A stretch of 64,000 nucleotides of DNA from Pseudomonas sp. DG56-2 (GTDB lineage Bacteria > Pseudomonadota > Gammaproteobacteria > Pseudomonadales > Pseudomonadaceae): positions 3,612,501 through 3,676,500 of the forward strand of contig NZ_CP032311.1 in NCBI RefSeq assembly GCF_004803755.1, written 5' to 3'. Of this stretch, positions 1 to 9,066 are shown piece after piece; within the stretch, counting starts at the first letter, position 1; every line of letters begins with the position of its first letter. The notes under the pieces are model-generated. The model did no database searches, was not told where the DNA came from, and worked only from the letters and a program-made list of their open reading frames with translations. A program made the position numbers and the translations under genes.

Positions 1-1805
1 CTACCGCTGTGCCGGGGGATGCCCAGCAGGTCGCTACCCTTCGGCAAGTTGGCATCGCCTTTGGTGACCTCGGCATCGATGTAGGCGTAAGCACCGATCA
101 GTCGCACGGCATCACTGAGCTGTCCACTGAACTGTACGTCAACGCCCTGGCTGCGCGCCTTGCCGGCAGCGATGCTGTCGCCAAAGGCGTCGGTGGTGAT
201 GACGTTTTCCTTATCGATCTGGAACAGTGCCAGGGTTGCGCCCAAGCGGCTGTCGAACAAGTCCAGTTTGAGCCCGGTTTCATAACCCAGTCCCTTCTCC
301 GGTTTGTACACCTGCCCCTGGGTGCCAATACCGTTGGGCTTGAACGAAGTCGAGGCATTGGCAAACACACCGACCTCAGGCGTGAGTTGATATAGCAACC
401 CTACGCGCGGCGTGGCGACGTCTTTTTCCTGGGTATTGCTCACGCGACTGCTACGGTTTTGCGCCGTCTGTTCGATGTGTTCCAGACGCACTCCAACTAG
501 GCCGCGCAAGCGGTCGGTGAAGGTGATCTGATCTTGCAGGTTGAGCGCGTAGCTCTGGGTGCTCTCGAAGAAGTCATTGGCTCGGGTCAGAGGTGGCTTG
601 GGTTTGCCATACACCGGGTTATAGATGTCCAGCCCATACGCCAGTGACGTGGCGCTCTGCGGATACTTCTGGCTGTTGCGGTAGTTTTCGTACTCAAGGC
701 CAATCAGGCTCTGGTGCTGCCACCCGGCAAAATCGAACTGGCCATGCAGTTCCGCCTGGGTGATGGAGTCATTCCATTCAAAATCACGCTCTCGATAGAA
801 GCGGCTCAGCGTAGTACCCACCAGCCGCTGAGGCTCGGAACTGTTGCCCTTGAGTCGACCCTGCGTGTAATGATTGGCCAGACGCAACTTCCAACTGTCG
901 TTGAGGTAGTGCTCCAACGTCAGGTCCAATGTCTGGTTGTCGTTGCGGATGCGCCCATCGTTGGGCTCGCCAAAGAAGGCCGAGCGACTGACAGCGCCAA
1001 GCGCGTTGTTGACTGCCGGAACACCACGGTCGAACACCGACTCGGTGCGCGAAAATTCACTGTCGATCGACAGCAGCGTGTCCGGGCTCAACTGCCAGCT
1101 CAGCGACGGGCTGACGATGCGTCGTTCACTGCCAACGTAATCACGAAAACTGCCGTTGTCCTCCACCGCCAGATTAACCCGCGATAACACGCGGCCGTCG
1201 TCGCTCAATGGCGTATTCACATCCAGGCTGCTGCGGTATCGGTCCCAACTTCCGGCGCTGGCCTTGAAGTGAGTGAACGCATCGGCCTGGGGGCGCTTGG
1301 TGACAATGTTCACCAGGCCACCCGGGTCGCCACGGCCGTACAAACTGGCCGCCGGCCCCTTGAGCACTTCGATGCGTTCGATATTGGAGGTGTCCGGGGC
1401 GCTGTAGCTGCCACGGTTAACCGCAAAGCCGTTCTTGTACAGCTCGCTGGTGGTAAAGCCACGCACGCTGTAATTGAGGAAGGTCAGCCCACCAAAGTTG
1501 TTTTGTCGGCTCACCCCACCGGCAAAATCCAGTGCGCGGTCGATGCGGGTGGTGTTGAGGTCTTCAAGCACCTGGCTCGGTACCACGGCAATACTTTGGG
1601 GAGTGTCGCGAATATCGGTATCGGTTCTGGTTGCCGTACTCGAGCGGTTGGCGCGATAGCCCTGTACGGGACCATTGGCGGACTCTTGGAATTGACGCTC
1701 ACTCACCGTCAAGATGTCGAGCAAAACAGGCTCGGCCGCAGCAGCTGGCAGCGCGAGCAACGAGGCAGACAGGCCGAGCGGCAGCCTTCCTGGGAAGTAG
1801 TTCAT
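1..1805 (-). CDS. TonB-dependent siderophore receptor, C-terminus cut by window edge
   Basis: Outer-membrane TonB-gated receptor, probably for a ferric siderophore or, from its neighbours, a sulfur compound. The frame is open from the ATG at 1805 to base 1, about 601 codons, so the last barrel strands and stop lie outside. A signal peptide (MNYFPGRLPLGLSAS..., cleavage near AAA) precedes a plug domain with the family motifs DTPQSIAVV, YSVRGF and RIEVLKGPAASLYGRGDPGG, then barrel repeats such as GLEYENY and GVRLEHIEQ. There is no extra N-terminal signalling domain, so no FecR-type surface signalling is expected. AAGGAG lies just before the start. It is the last visible gene after a minus-strand ABC operon, 156 bases downstream of the permease. 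Receptor class is certain; ligand is unknown. Confidence 0.9.
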   Translation of the reverse strand, partial: MNYFPGRLPLGLSASLLALPAAAAEPVLLDILTVSERQFQESANGPVQGYRANRSSTATRTDTDIRDTPQSIAVVPSQVLEDLNTTRIDRALDFAGGVSRQNNFGGLTFLNYSVRGFTTSELYKNGFAVNRGSYSAPDTSNIERIEVLKGPAASLYGRGDPGGLVNIVTKRPQADAFTHFKASAGSWDRYRSSLDVNTPLSDDGRVLSRVNLAVEDNGSFRDYVGSERRIVSPSLSWQLSPDTLLSIDSEFSRTESVFDRGVPAVNNALGAVSRSAFFGEPNDGRIRNDNQTLDLTLEHYLNDSWKLRLANHYTQGRLKGNSSEPQRLVGTTLSRFYRERDFEWNDSITQAELHGQFDFAGWQHQSLIGLEYENYRNSQKYPQSATSLAYGLDIYNPVYGKPKPPLTRANDFFESTQSYALNLQDQITFTDRLRGLVGVRLEHIEQTAQNRSSRVSNTQEKDVATPRVGLLYQLTPEVGVFANASTSFKPNGIGTQGQVYKPEKGLGYETGLKLDLFDSRLGATLALFQIDKENVITTDAFGDSIAAGKARSQGVDVQFSGQLSDAVRLIGAYAYIDAEVTKGDANLPKGSDLLGIPRHSG

Positions 1806-1821
1806 GGGAGCTCCTTATGAA

Positions 1822-1837
1822 TTATGTAATAACATAA
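1822..1837. promoter_or_regulatory. 6-4-6 perfect inverted repeat before the receptor gene
   Basis: TTATGT and ACATAA flank AATA, 17 bases upstream of the receptor start and next to its ribosome binding site. A repressor bound here would block the transcript or its translation. It does not resemble a Fur box. The protein that binds it is unknown. Confidence 0.35.
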
Positions 1838-1878
1838 CAACTAAAGCAGCCATTGGAAATCGAATAATCGAACCAAAC

Positions 1879-1937
1879 GCGGGGCAAGCCCGCCTCTGAC
1901 GCGCCGAACCGATGCGCCCAAGGTGAACTTGCCCCGC
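1879..1937. repeat. REP-like palindrome
   Basis: GCGGGGCAAG at 1879-1888 and its exact reverse complement at 1928-1937 enclose about 39 bases. The GGGGCAAGCCCGC core is typical of extragenic palindromes in P. putida-group genomes. It lies between the ABC permease and the TonB receptor and could attenuate or stabilise the transcript between them. Confidence 0.6.
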
Positions 1938-1961
1938 TACCCATCACACATTGCCTACCGC

Positions 1962-2717
1962 TCAGGCATGGACCCAGCGCCGGTGCAAGCCGCGGGCCAA
2001 GGCATCAAGCATGAACCCCAGCACCCCGATAAGCAGCACCATGGCCATCAACTCCGAGTACGCCAGGCGATCCCGGGTATCGAGAATGAAGTAGCCCAGG
2101 CCGGCACTCACCCCGAGCATTTCGCATGGCACCAGCACGATCCACAGAATACCGATCGCCAGGCGCACCCCGGTAAGCACATGGCCAATAACGCCCGGGA
2201 TAATCACCTTACACAACGTCTCCCAGCGGGTGGCACTGAGGCTACGGCTCAGTTGCAGCCAGCGCGGATCGAGTTGGCGCACACCGGCGGCAGTATTGAG
2301 CAGAATCGGCCATAACGCAGCAAAGGCCAGGAGGAAGTAGATCGGCTGATCGCCCACCCCCATCAACATCACCACCACAGGCATCCACGACAGCGGCGAG
2401 ATCATGCGCAGGAACTGGAACGCGGGCGTAGTGGCCGACTCAAGGTGGCGATAACTGCCCACCAACAAACCCAGCGGCACACCGATCAGCAACGCCAACG
2501 CCAAGCCCACCAGAATACGCTTGAGGCTGACCCACACATGCTCGTAGACCTCGCCCTGCCCCAGCAGCTCGACCAGGCTGGCGAGTGTAGTCTGGGGCGA
2601 GAACCGCGCCGACAGGCCATCGACTTCGCCAAACAGGTGCACACCCAACCACCACAGCAGCAATAACCCGAGCAAACCGCCCGCACCCAGCGCACCATGC
2701 AATAGATGCTTACCCAT
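1962..2717 (-). CDS. ABC transporter permease, SsuC/TauC family
   Basis: Inner-membrane permease of 251 residues, the usual size for aliphatic sulfonate, taurine or nitrate-type importers. It has about six membrane segments (the first at residues 8-28). The cytoplasmic loop that docks the ATPase falls around residues 135-175, near AAGVRQLDPRWLQLSRSL. Its ATG overlaps the stop codon of the binding-protein gene by one base (TGATG), so the two are translationally coupled. With the upstream ATPase and binding protein it makes a complete importer. The substrate is not readable from the sequence; a sulfonate or sulfate ester is the best guess from the neighbouring flavoenzyme. Confidence 0.9.
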   Translation of the reverse strand: MGKHLLHGALGAGGLLGLLLLWWLGVHLFGEVDGLSARFSPQTTLASLVELLGQGEVYEHVWVSLKRILVGLALALLIGVPLGLLVGSYRHLESATTPAFQFLRMISPLSWMPVVVMLMGVGDQPIYFLLAFAALWPILLNTAAGVRQLDPRWLQLSRSLSATRWETLCKVIIPGVIGHVLTGVRLAIGILWIVLVPCEMLGVSAGLGYFILDTRDRLAYSELMAMVLLIGVLGFMLDALARGLHRRWVHA

Positions 2718-3916
2718 CAGATTGCGAACTCCTCGTTACGCTCGAAGCTGTCCGGTAAACCGAAAGCCTTCAGTCCACCGACCGCCTCGATGCTGTTGCG
2801 CACGAAGCGGTCATCCACCAGGTCGCGGGCAGTCTGCTGCGGATCAAGACCGGCGAGAAAGCCCTTGTCACCTTCAATCAAAGTGTTCTGCAAGCGCCGC
2901 ACCAATTCCTCGGTATAACTGGGGAAGGGATAGGGCTGGAAGTCGATGCGTTTTTCGTCCCACTGCGCATGTTCAATTGCACCACTGGCGATATAGCGGG
3001 CCCGCGCTTCGGCAGACGGTGCCAACACCTGGCTGAGCACCTGCGGCGTGTGTGGGGTATAGCGGTTGGGACCCGCCTTGGACAACAGCGCCGCTGCTTC
3101 GGCGCGATGATCCCGCGTCCACAGCTGGGCTTTGACAATGGCGTTGACGACCTTCTGCGACCACTCCGGGCGGTTGTTGAGGTCATGCTCGTGCATGAAC
3201 ACAACGCAACAGGCGTGATTGCGCCAGATGTCACCGGTAAAGCGCTGCACCCGACCCACCTTGAGGTCTTCGGCCAGGGCGTTGAAGGGCTCGGCGACGA
3301 TGTAGCCGGCAATACGCTTGCTGGCCAATGCCGGCGGCATATCCGACGGCGGCAGCACCACCAGGTTCACCTCGTTGGCCGCAAGCTCGGCGCTGGTCGG
3401 TTTCGACACCGGGGTCAGGCCGTGATCACGGAACAGCTGCTGCACCACAACGTTGTGAATCGAATACCAGAACGGAATCGCTACGGTTTGCCCGCCGAGT
3501 TGCTTGACCTCGGTAATATTCGGGGCCACGGTCAGACCCGAGCCACCGACATGGTTCCAGGCCACCACCTTGGCCGGCACCTTACTGCCATAGCGCGCCC
3601 ATACGGTCATCGGCGACAGCAGGTGAATCACGTTGACCTGACCAGAAATGAACGCCTCGATCACCTGTGCCCAACTGCGCAACAGCACCGGCCGCTCGGC
3701 CTTGATGCCCTCGGCCTCGAACAGGCCGTTGTTGTGCGCCACCAGCAAAGGGGTGGCATCGGTGATGGGCAAGTAGCCGATACGCACTGGCGCATCCGGA
3801 TCGCTGGCCGCCCGTGCCTGCAGGCTGCTCAGCAGCGGCATGGCACCGCCAGCAGTCAGCAAGGCGCTGAGTTTGATGAAGTCACGACGAGTGTGGGTGA
3901 AGTCGTCCAGGCACAT
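2717..3916 (-). CDS. ABC transporter substrate-binding protein with Tat signal
   Basis: Periplasmic binding protein of 399 residues, NrtA/SsuA/CmpA-like (NMT1 superfamily). The N-terminus carries a twin-arginine signal (TRRDFIKLSALL) ending near QARA at about residue 36, so it is exported folded. The mature domain begins with VRIGYLPITDATPLLVAHNNG, of which the GYLPITDATPL part is typical of this group. It overlaps the ATPase gene by 35 bases and touches the permease gene. The ATG at 3916 has GGAGA upstream. Tat export of such a protein is common in this family and may reflect cofactor-independent folding. Ligand unknown. Confidence 0.88.
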   Translation of the reverse strand: MCLDDFTHTRRDFIKLSALLTAGGAMPLLSSLQARAASDPDAPVRIGYLPITDATPLLVAHNNGLFEAEGIKAERPVLLRSWAQVIEAFISGQVNVIHLLSPMTVWARYGSKVPAKVVAWNHVGGSGLTVAPNITEVKQLGGQTVAIPFWYSIHNVVVQQLFRDHGLTPVSKPTSAELAANEVNLVVLPPSDMPPALASKRIAGYIVAEPFNALAEDLKVGRVQRFTGDIWRNHACCVVFMHEHDLNNRPEWSQKVVNAIVKAQLWTRDHRAEAAALLSKAGPNRYTPHTPQVLSQVLAPSAEARARYIASGAIEHAQWDEKRIDFQPYPFPSYTEELVRRLQNTLIEGDKGFLAGLDPQQTARDLVDDRFVRNSIEAVGGLKAFGLPDSFERNEEFAI

Positions 3917-4730
3917 GGGCAGTCTCCGACGGCAGCGGCAAAGGTTCAGGAGTAGGTTCAGGTGTGCGGCTGGCCCGCCGAAGGGTTTTGAGGATGTCGA
4001 TACGCAACGCGCCCAGTTCCTCGACCCGCTGCTCGCGAGGTTGCGGCAGGTCGATGTGCCATTGGCCGAGGGTGCGCGCCGGGTGGTTGCCCAGTAGCAG
4101 CACGCGATCGGACAGCAGCAAGGCTTCGTCGATATCGTGGGTAATCAGGATCGCCGCAGTATTGTGCTGGGCGATCAGTTGCAGCAGCAGTTGTTGCATG
4201 TCGGCGCGCGTCACTTCATCGAGGGCACCGAAAGGTTCATCGAGCAGCAGTACTTGCGGTTGTCGCGCCAGGCAACGGGCCAGCGCGGTGCGCTGGGCCA
4301 TGCCACCGGAAAGCTGCGCCGGATACTGTTCGCGGGCATGCTGCAAACCCACTGCTTCAATGGCCTGGTCGATCCGCGTGCGCCGCTCGCTGGCAGTAAC
4401 CTTCGGTTGCCGGGCGAAATCCAGGCCGAAGGCGACATTCTTTTCCAGGCTCAGCCAAGGCAACAGGCTGGGGTCCTGAAAGGCTACGGCCAACCGTGGG
4501 TGCGGCCCGTGCAGCGGTTCACCCAACAGGCTGACACTGCCACTGCGCGCCTGCTGCAGCCCAGCCAGCACCCGCAGCAGGCTCGACTTGCCGACACCAC
4601 TGGGGCCGAGAAGGGTGATCACCTCACCCGGTGCCAGTTGCAGGTCGAAGTCCTCCAGCACACTTTGCCAGCCTTGCTCACGCGGATAACCAAGGCTGAT
4701 TGCGCGGGCTTCGAGCAATACTTGGGTCAT
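3882..4730 (-). CDS. ABC transporter ATP-binding protein, SsuB/TauB family
   Basis: Cytoplasmic ATPase of 282 residues that powers the importer. Visible motifs are Walker A GPSGVGKSS (about residues 42-50), the signature LSGGMAQRTALARCLA, Walker B VLLLDEPFGALD and the switch histidine in LITHDIDEA. The last 30 or so residues are proline- and glutamate-rich and extend beyond the usual fold. Their codons overlap the start of the binding-protein gene by 35 bases. The start overlaps the stop of the acyl-CoA-dehydrogenase-like gene by four bases. Confidence 0.92.
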   Translation of the reverse strand: MTQVLLEARAISLGYPREQGWQSVLEDFDLQLAPGEVITLLGPSGVGKSSLLRVLAGLQQARSGSVSLLGEPLHGPHPRLAVAFQDPSLLPWLSLEKNVAFGLDFARQPKVTASERRTRIDQAIEAVGLQHAREQYPAQLSGGMAQRTALARCLARQPQVLLLDEPFGALDEVTRADMQQLLLQLIAQHNTAAILITHDIDEALLLSDRVLLLGNHPARTLGQWHIDLPQPREQRVEELGALRIDILKTLRRASRTPEPTPEPLPLPSETAHVPGRLHPHSS

Positions 4731-5788
4731 ACCGCCGACGCCTGGCGCTGCAGTTCGGCACGCAGCTGCACAAGGCTTGGGGTAACGATCGGCACGAATG
4801 CCGACTCACGCCAACGCCGCGCGAAACCTGCACCATACGCACTCAAGTAAGCCTTGCCACCGCTGGCCTGCAACTCAAGCTGTACGGCATCAGCGGCTGT
4901 TTCAGCCAGGGTGATGCGCACCTTGAACAATGCCGCTGGCTGATCCTGGAAGCGCCCATCGAGCAAGCCATTTTTCAACTCGGCAACGGTGTTTTCCAGG
5001 CGCTCCTGCAGCACACTCAAGGTCTCGCCGAGAAGCGAACGCGTGCCCTGCAGATGCGCCTCAACTTCACGTAACGACCGCCGTGCCAAGCCGACGGCCA
5101 TGCCACATTGCAGGCCCAGGAACGAAGGACGAACCGCCGGTAGAAACTGCCTGGCATTCTCATGCAACAGCCAGTCGCTGCTGATGGCTACCTGTTCGAA
5201 GTTCAAGGCCGCGGTATTGCTCGATTGCAGCCCCATCAATTGCAGGTCATCCGAGCGCGAAAGCCCGGCTGCGGTGTCGGGGATGGCCAATACGAAGGGG
5301 GAAGCGCCCTCTTGTTCAATCGCCGCAGCCACTACAAAGCCACCTTTGCGCAGGTTGGTCACCCAATGCAAGCGACCCTCAAGGGTCCAGCCCTGCTCAT
5401 CGGCAAGCCCCCTGACCTGTAATGCTTCAATACCGGATAGATACTTCATGGCGTTGGACAGTCCGGTAGCGCCCGCCAGTTCGCCGCTGAGCAGGCCTGG
5501 CAGCAGACGCTCGCGCAAGGTGCTGTTGGGACTGTGCAACAGGTATTCGATGAAGGCGCGCTGACCCCAGAACACAAAGGCTGCAGCCAGTGAATGGCTA
5601 GCCACATTGGCGACGGCTTCCACCGCGTCGGCCACCGAGCCAGCGCTGCCGCCCTGGGCTGGATCAATGCCAACACGCAACACCTGTGCTGCCGCCAGTT
5701 GCCCCAGCACTTCCTGCGGATCGCAGTGCCCCAGATCGAGGGCTTCGGCCTGTGCATCCAGCCACGTGACCAATGCAGGATCGAGCAT
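4727..5788 (-). CDS. Acyl-CoA dehydrogenase-like flavoenzyme (SfnC/DszC-like)
   Basis: Flavin enzyme of 353 residues with the acyl-CoA dehydrogenase fold. The N-terminal helical domain, the middle beta domain (ATGLSNAMKYLSG, then WVTNLRKGGFVVAAA) and the C-terminal helical domain (GLARRSLREVEAHLQG) can be followed. It is shorter than true acyl-CoA dehydrogenases. Members beside sulfonate-type ABC importers are often FMNH2-dependent monooxygenases that release sulfur from organosulfur compounds. It is first in the minus-strand operon and has GGAGT before its ATG. The flavoprotein fold is secure; monooxygenation of an organosulfur compound is inferred from context. Confidence 0.75.
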   Translation of the reverse strand: MLDPALVTWLDAQAEALDLGHCDPQEVLGQLAAAQVLRVGIDPAQGGSAGSVADAVEAVANVASHSLAAAFVFWGQRAFIEYLLHSPNSTLRERLLPGLLSGELAGATGLSNAMKYLSGIEALQVRGLADEQGWTLEGRLHWVTNLRKGGFVVAAAIEQEGASPFVLAIPDTAAGLSRSDDLQLMGLQSSNTAALNFEQVAISSDWLLHENARQFLPAVRPSFLGLQCGMAVGLARRSLREVEAHLQGTRSLLGETLSVLQERLENTVAELKNGLLDGRFQDQPAALFKVRITLAETAADAVQLELQASGGKAYLSAYGAGFARRWRESAFVPIVTPSLVQLRAELQRQASAV

Positions 5789-5803
5789 GTCGTTTACTCC
5801 TTT

Positions 5804-5832
5804 AAAAAAAGCGCCAGCCTGCGCCGGCGCCC
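5804..5832 (-). terminator. Rho-independent terminator
   Basis: Read on the minus strand, a GC-rich hairpin (GGCGC / GCGCC arms, 5811-5830) is followed by seven T residues. It ends the AhpD-like gene transcript before the flavoenzyme operon, so the operon probably has its own promoter or depends on read-through. Confidence 0.75.
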
Positions 5833-5840
5833 AGGGATCG

Positions 5841-6398
5841 TTATGCCGAAGGCTGCCAGCGGTACTTGCTCAGCTCATCATTGAGCGGCGTCTGGGCAAA
5901 CACATTAGCAAAGTTGCACAGGGTGGCGAGGCTCACGCCGAGAATCACCTCCAGAGCGTGGCCTTCACCATAACCAGCGTCGCGAAAAGCGCTGTACGCG
6001 GCATCACTCACATTGCCGCGGGTAGCGATAACTTCACGGGTGAACGCGGCCAGGGCTTCGAGTTTTTCCTGCGGCAGTTCGCCACGGGCGCGCAGGGCGT
6101 CGACCACCTCTTGCGGCAGTTTGGCCTTGTTCAGGGCGACAGCCGTATGGCCGGCCACGCAGAAGTCGCAACCGTGATTGGTGGCCGCCACCAGTTGCAC
6201 CACTTCGCGCTCGGCCAGATTCAGTTCAGCCTTGCCGTTGAGGGCAGAAACGGTAACGTAGGTTTCCAGCGCGGCCGGGGCATTGGCCAATACGCCCAGC
6301 AGGTTGGGAATGAAGCCGGAATTTTTCTGGGCATTTTCTAGAAAAGGGCGAGCAGCTTCAGGGGCGCTTTGCAGCGTGTGTAGAGTAACGCGCGACAT
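5841..6398 (-). CDS. Carboxymuconolactone decarboxylase / AhpD-like protein
   Basis: Protein of 185 residues of the CMD/AhpD superfamily, annotated in relatives as peroxidase-related enzyme. The redox motif CDFCVAGH gives Cys77, Cys80 and His84, the thiol pair and proton relay used by AhpD-type alkylhydroperoxidases. The helical repeat context is GKAELNLAEREVVQLVAA. GGAGA lies before the ATG at 6398. It stands divergent from an AraC regulator and upstream of the sulfur operon, so it may deal with peroxides formed by the flavoenzyme; this is inference. Confidence 0.85.
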   Translation of the reverse strand: MSRVTLHTLQSAPEAARPFLENAQKNSGFIPNLLGVLANAPAALETYVTVSALNGKAELNLAEREVVQLVAATNHGCDFCVAGHTAVALNKAKLPQEVVDALRARGELPQEKLEALAAFTREVIATRGNVSDAAYSAFRDAGYGEGHALEVILGVSLATLCNFANVFAQTPLNDELSKYRWQPSA

Positions 6399-6503
6399 GG
6401 TGTGGTCTCCTGCATACTAGGGTGTCGCACAAGTCTGTTGGTTATAAGAAATACCTTCCATATTCTAGAGTCGCTATTACTTGCTCCTGAGTCTTTCCAT
6501 TAG

Positions 6504-7415
6504 ATGATTTCATCCAGCCCTGTTGTCGATTGGTTATTAGAAAGCCTTGAGCTAGACGCCAGCCTGTTCCATGTCGGGCGCTACTGCGGTGGCTGGCACG
6601 CCAGCACCCATGGCTTGGCACGGGCCAGCTTTCACCTTGTGGTGCAGGGACATTGCTGGCTGCATATCGCCAGTCAGCCCCAGGCCTTGGCCCTTGAGGC
6701 CGGTGATGCCGTGTTCCTGCTGCGCGACCTTGAATACCGGCTTTCTGGCACTGGCGACTGCGAACTGGCACTGCAGCAACCGCGCATGGCCATGCTGCCG
6801 CTGGACAGCGGGGCCAACGACGGCGTGGGATTGGTGTGCGGATTCTTTCACTTTCAGCCTGGGCTCTCGTCGCTGATCATCGACGGCCTGCCCGACTGGA
6901 TTATCCTGCGTGCCGGGGACCCGGCGTTGAGCGCCGCAACCGCTCTGTTCGAGCTGATCCTCGCTGAATGCCAGCGCCAGCCCGCGCCCTCCTCGGCCTT
7001 ACTCGAACGCCTGAGTCATTTGCTGTTTCTCTATGTGCTGCGCCAGCAAGTCCAAGCTGATCTGCCAATGGCCGGTCTGGTAACCCTGGCGCGCCACCCG
7101 CAGTTCGCTGCGCTGGTAGAGCAACTGATCGCACACCCGGAGCAGCCCTGGCCGCTGGAAAGCATGGCAGCCTGCACCGGCCTGTCGCGCTCGGCCTTCT
7201 TCAAGCGTTTCAGCGAACTGGCCGGGCAATCGCCTGGACAAGTGTTGCTGGCGCTGCGCATGCGCCATGCCTGCCAATTGCTCAAGGCTCACAACACCGT
7301 CGAACAGGTATGCGCTAGCGTGGGCTATCAATCTATTGCGGCTTTTACCCGCGCCTTTGGCAAGGCCATGGGTGTACAGCCGGGCGCTTACCGGCGTCAG
7401 CATGAGGGGCGCTGA
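6504..7415 (+). CDS. AraC-family regulator with N-terminal cupin
   Basis: Transcription factor of 303 residues. Residues 1-150 form an AraC-type cupin sensor (cupin_6; FHLVVQGHCWLHI, then AGDAVFLLRDLEYRL). Residues about 205-300 hold the two HTH motifs, with MAACTGLSRSAFFKRFSEL as the first and VCASVGYQSIAAFTRAFGKA as the second. Close relatives usually sit beside the oxidoreductase or CMD gene they control. Here the divergent CMD gene is 105 bases away and is the likely target. The inducer is unknown. Confidence 0.9.
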   Translation: MISSSPVVDWLLESLELDASLFHVGRYCGGWHASTHGLARASFHLVVQGHCWLHIASQPQALALEAGDAVFLLRDLEYRLSGTGDCELALQQPRMAMLPLDSGANDGVGLVCGFFHFQPGLSSLIIDGLPDWIILRAGDPALSAATALFELILAECQRQPAPSSALLERLSHLLFLYVLRQQVQADLPMAGLVTLARHPQFAALVEQLIAHPEQPWPLESMAACTGLSRSAFFKRFSELAGQSPGQVLLALRMRHACQLLKAHNTVEQVCASVGYQSIAAFTRAFGKAMGVQPGAYRRQHEGR

Positions 7416-7545
7416 AACAATCACCGTTCTGTAGTCGAACTCAGGCCAATTTAGGCACTAGAGTCCGTACTGGAATGTTCTGGTTGCTGTAGCTGTTTAC
7501 CCTCATTCTGCTGTTCCCCACCGTCAGTGCCTTGCACCGGCATTG

Positions 7546-7899
7546 CTACACATCCACCAAAATGTTGAAGCCACCAAAGATCATCCGCTGCCCATCAAAC
7601 GGCATCGGATTCTTGTCCGGCTGCAGGCGCGGGTCTTCCATCATTTTCTTCATCCCGGCATCACGCACCTGTCGAGACGGCCATAGAATCCAGGAAAACA
7701 CCACGGTTTCATCTGGTTTGCATTTGACCGCCATCGGAAACGAAGTCAGTTTGCCGTCAGGTACATCATCCCCCCAGCACTCAATAACGCGCTGGGCGCC
7801 GCACTCCTTGAACACCACCGCCGCTTCCTCGGCATGCTGCTTGAATTGCTCCCGATTGGCAGTAGGTACGGCGATCACAAAACCATCGACATAAGACAT
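7546..7899 (-). CDS. DUF1428 family protein (YbaA-like)
   Basis: Cytoplasmic protein of 117 residues. It has the family hallmarks YVDGFVIAVPT at the start, VIECWGDDVPDGK in the middle and VFSWILWPSR near residue 85, which form a dimeric alpha-beta barrel fold. Molecular function is unknown for the family. It is a single gene with no operon partner; the 130 bases downstream show no clear terminator. The family match is strong and no reaction should be assigned. Confidence 0.85.
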   Translation of the reverse strand: MSYVDGFVIAVPTANREQFKQHAEEAAVVFKECGAQRVIECWGDDVPDGKLTSFPMAVKCKPDETVVFSWILWPSRQVRDAGMKKMMEDPRLQPDKNPMPFDGQRMIFGGFNILVDV

Positions 7900-8071
7900 A
7901 GCGTGTTCTCCTGTACAGGGATCGAAGCGATCCGTTCGATCTATGCAGTAGTCGATTCACAGCGCACTGTTTCGACACAGCCAGACGGACACCGACAAGC
8001 GGTACGGCATTCTTTGCATTCCTAGTAAAAGAAGCGCCAGCACCTAGCCCTGACCGCACCGACCTTTGCAC

Positions 8072-8962
8072 TCAATCACTACGCCCAGACAAAAAGTTGA
8101 CTAACTGACGACCGTGACTGCTGAGCGACGCCCATCCCCGAATGCACAAGCGCAGTTCAAGGGTGGCCCACCCCTCTTCGAGTAATACCATGCGTACCGG
8201 CAGCTCCTGCTCCATGCGCAGCGCAATGGCCTGCGGCAGCATGGCAATACCAGCCCGTTGGGCAACCAATTGGGCGATGGCTTCGAAGCTCGGCGCACGC
8301 ACGCGAATATGCAGGGGCATGGCTTCCTTGATGGCCCGCTCTTCGACAAAGCGCTGCATGGCCCGCTCGGCCGGCATGCCGATGAAGGGATAGCCCAGGG
8401 CGTCGCGCAAGCGGGTCTGCTCGCGCTCGGCCAGAGGGTGCTCATGAGGCACCAGCATCACCAAGCGTTCATTGCAAAAGGGCAATGACATCACCCCATC
8501 GCTGATGACACTGCCATCAAACACACCTATCTCGCATTCACCAGAAAGCACCGCACGCATCACGTCCGCGCTTCTGAATTCGCTCAACTGCAAGTCAACC
8601 TCGGGATAGTCGGCAAGAAACTTTCCCAGCACCGCAGGTAACAGACTGCTGGTGGTCACGGTGGTTGCGGCCAGCCGCAAAGTGATACGGCGCTGTCCGG
8701 CAAGTTCCTTGAGTGTGTCTTGCAGCTTTTGCGCTTCGGCCAGCACGCTGCCGGCCGCTTCCAGCACCAGGCGGCCGGCCGGGGTGAGCTGCATGCCGTC
8801 GGCCTTGCGGGTGAACAGGATGACGCCACAGCGCGCTTCCAGCAGGCGCAGTCGCGTGCTGGCGGCTGAGACGGCAACCGGGATGCTGGCGGCGGCCTTG
8901 CTCAAGCTGCCGGAAGTGGAAATGGCCGTGAGCAGGCGCAAATCAGCAAGATCAAAGTGCAC
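8072..8962 (-). CDS. LysR-family regulator
   Basis: LysR-type factor of 296 residues from a GTG at 8962, where the family N-terminus (HFDLADLRLLTAI) begins. An upstream in-frame GTG at 9025 would add 21 atypical residues. The HTH is LSKAAASIPVAVSAASTRLRLLE, truncated here to its core SKAAASIPVAVSAASTRLR. An LTTR substrate domain follows, with PHEHPLAE near residue 185. It is divergent from the EamA transporter gene 104 bases away, and such pairs are usually regulator and target. The effector is not visible. Confidence 0.88.
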   Translation of the reverse strand: MHFDLADLRLLTAISTSGSLSKAAASIPVAVSAASTRLRLLEARCGVILFTRKADGMQLTPAGRLVLEAAGSVLAEAQKLQDTLKELAGQRRITLRLAATTVTTSSLLPAVLGKFLADYPEVDLQLSEFRSADVMRAVLSGECEIGVFDGSVISDGVMSLPFCNERLVMLVPHEHPLAEREQTRLRDALGYPFIGMPAERAMQRFVEERAIKEAMPLHIRVRAPSFEAIAQLVAQRAGIAMLPQAIALRMEQELPVRMVLLEEGWATLELRLCIRGWASLSSHGRQLVNFLSGRSD

Positions 8963-9066
8963 AAGGTTTCTCTTTTGGCGAAGGCCACGTTCGTAGAAAT
9001 GCGATTCTGCGCCACCGGCGTTCACTTTAGAATAACCCCAATGAACCTTTCTTTATCAGGTCGCCA

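Noticed and set aside
1814..1840. Fur box for the first TonB receptor
   Set aside because: The inverted repeat TTATGT/ACATAA does not match the Fur consensus, so I only list it as an unassigned operator.
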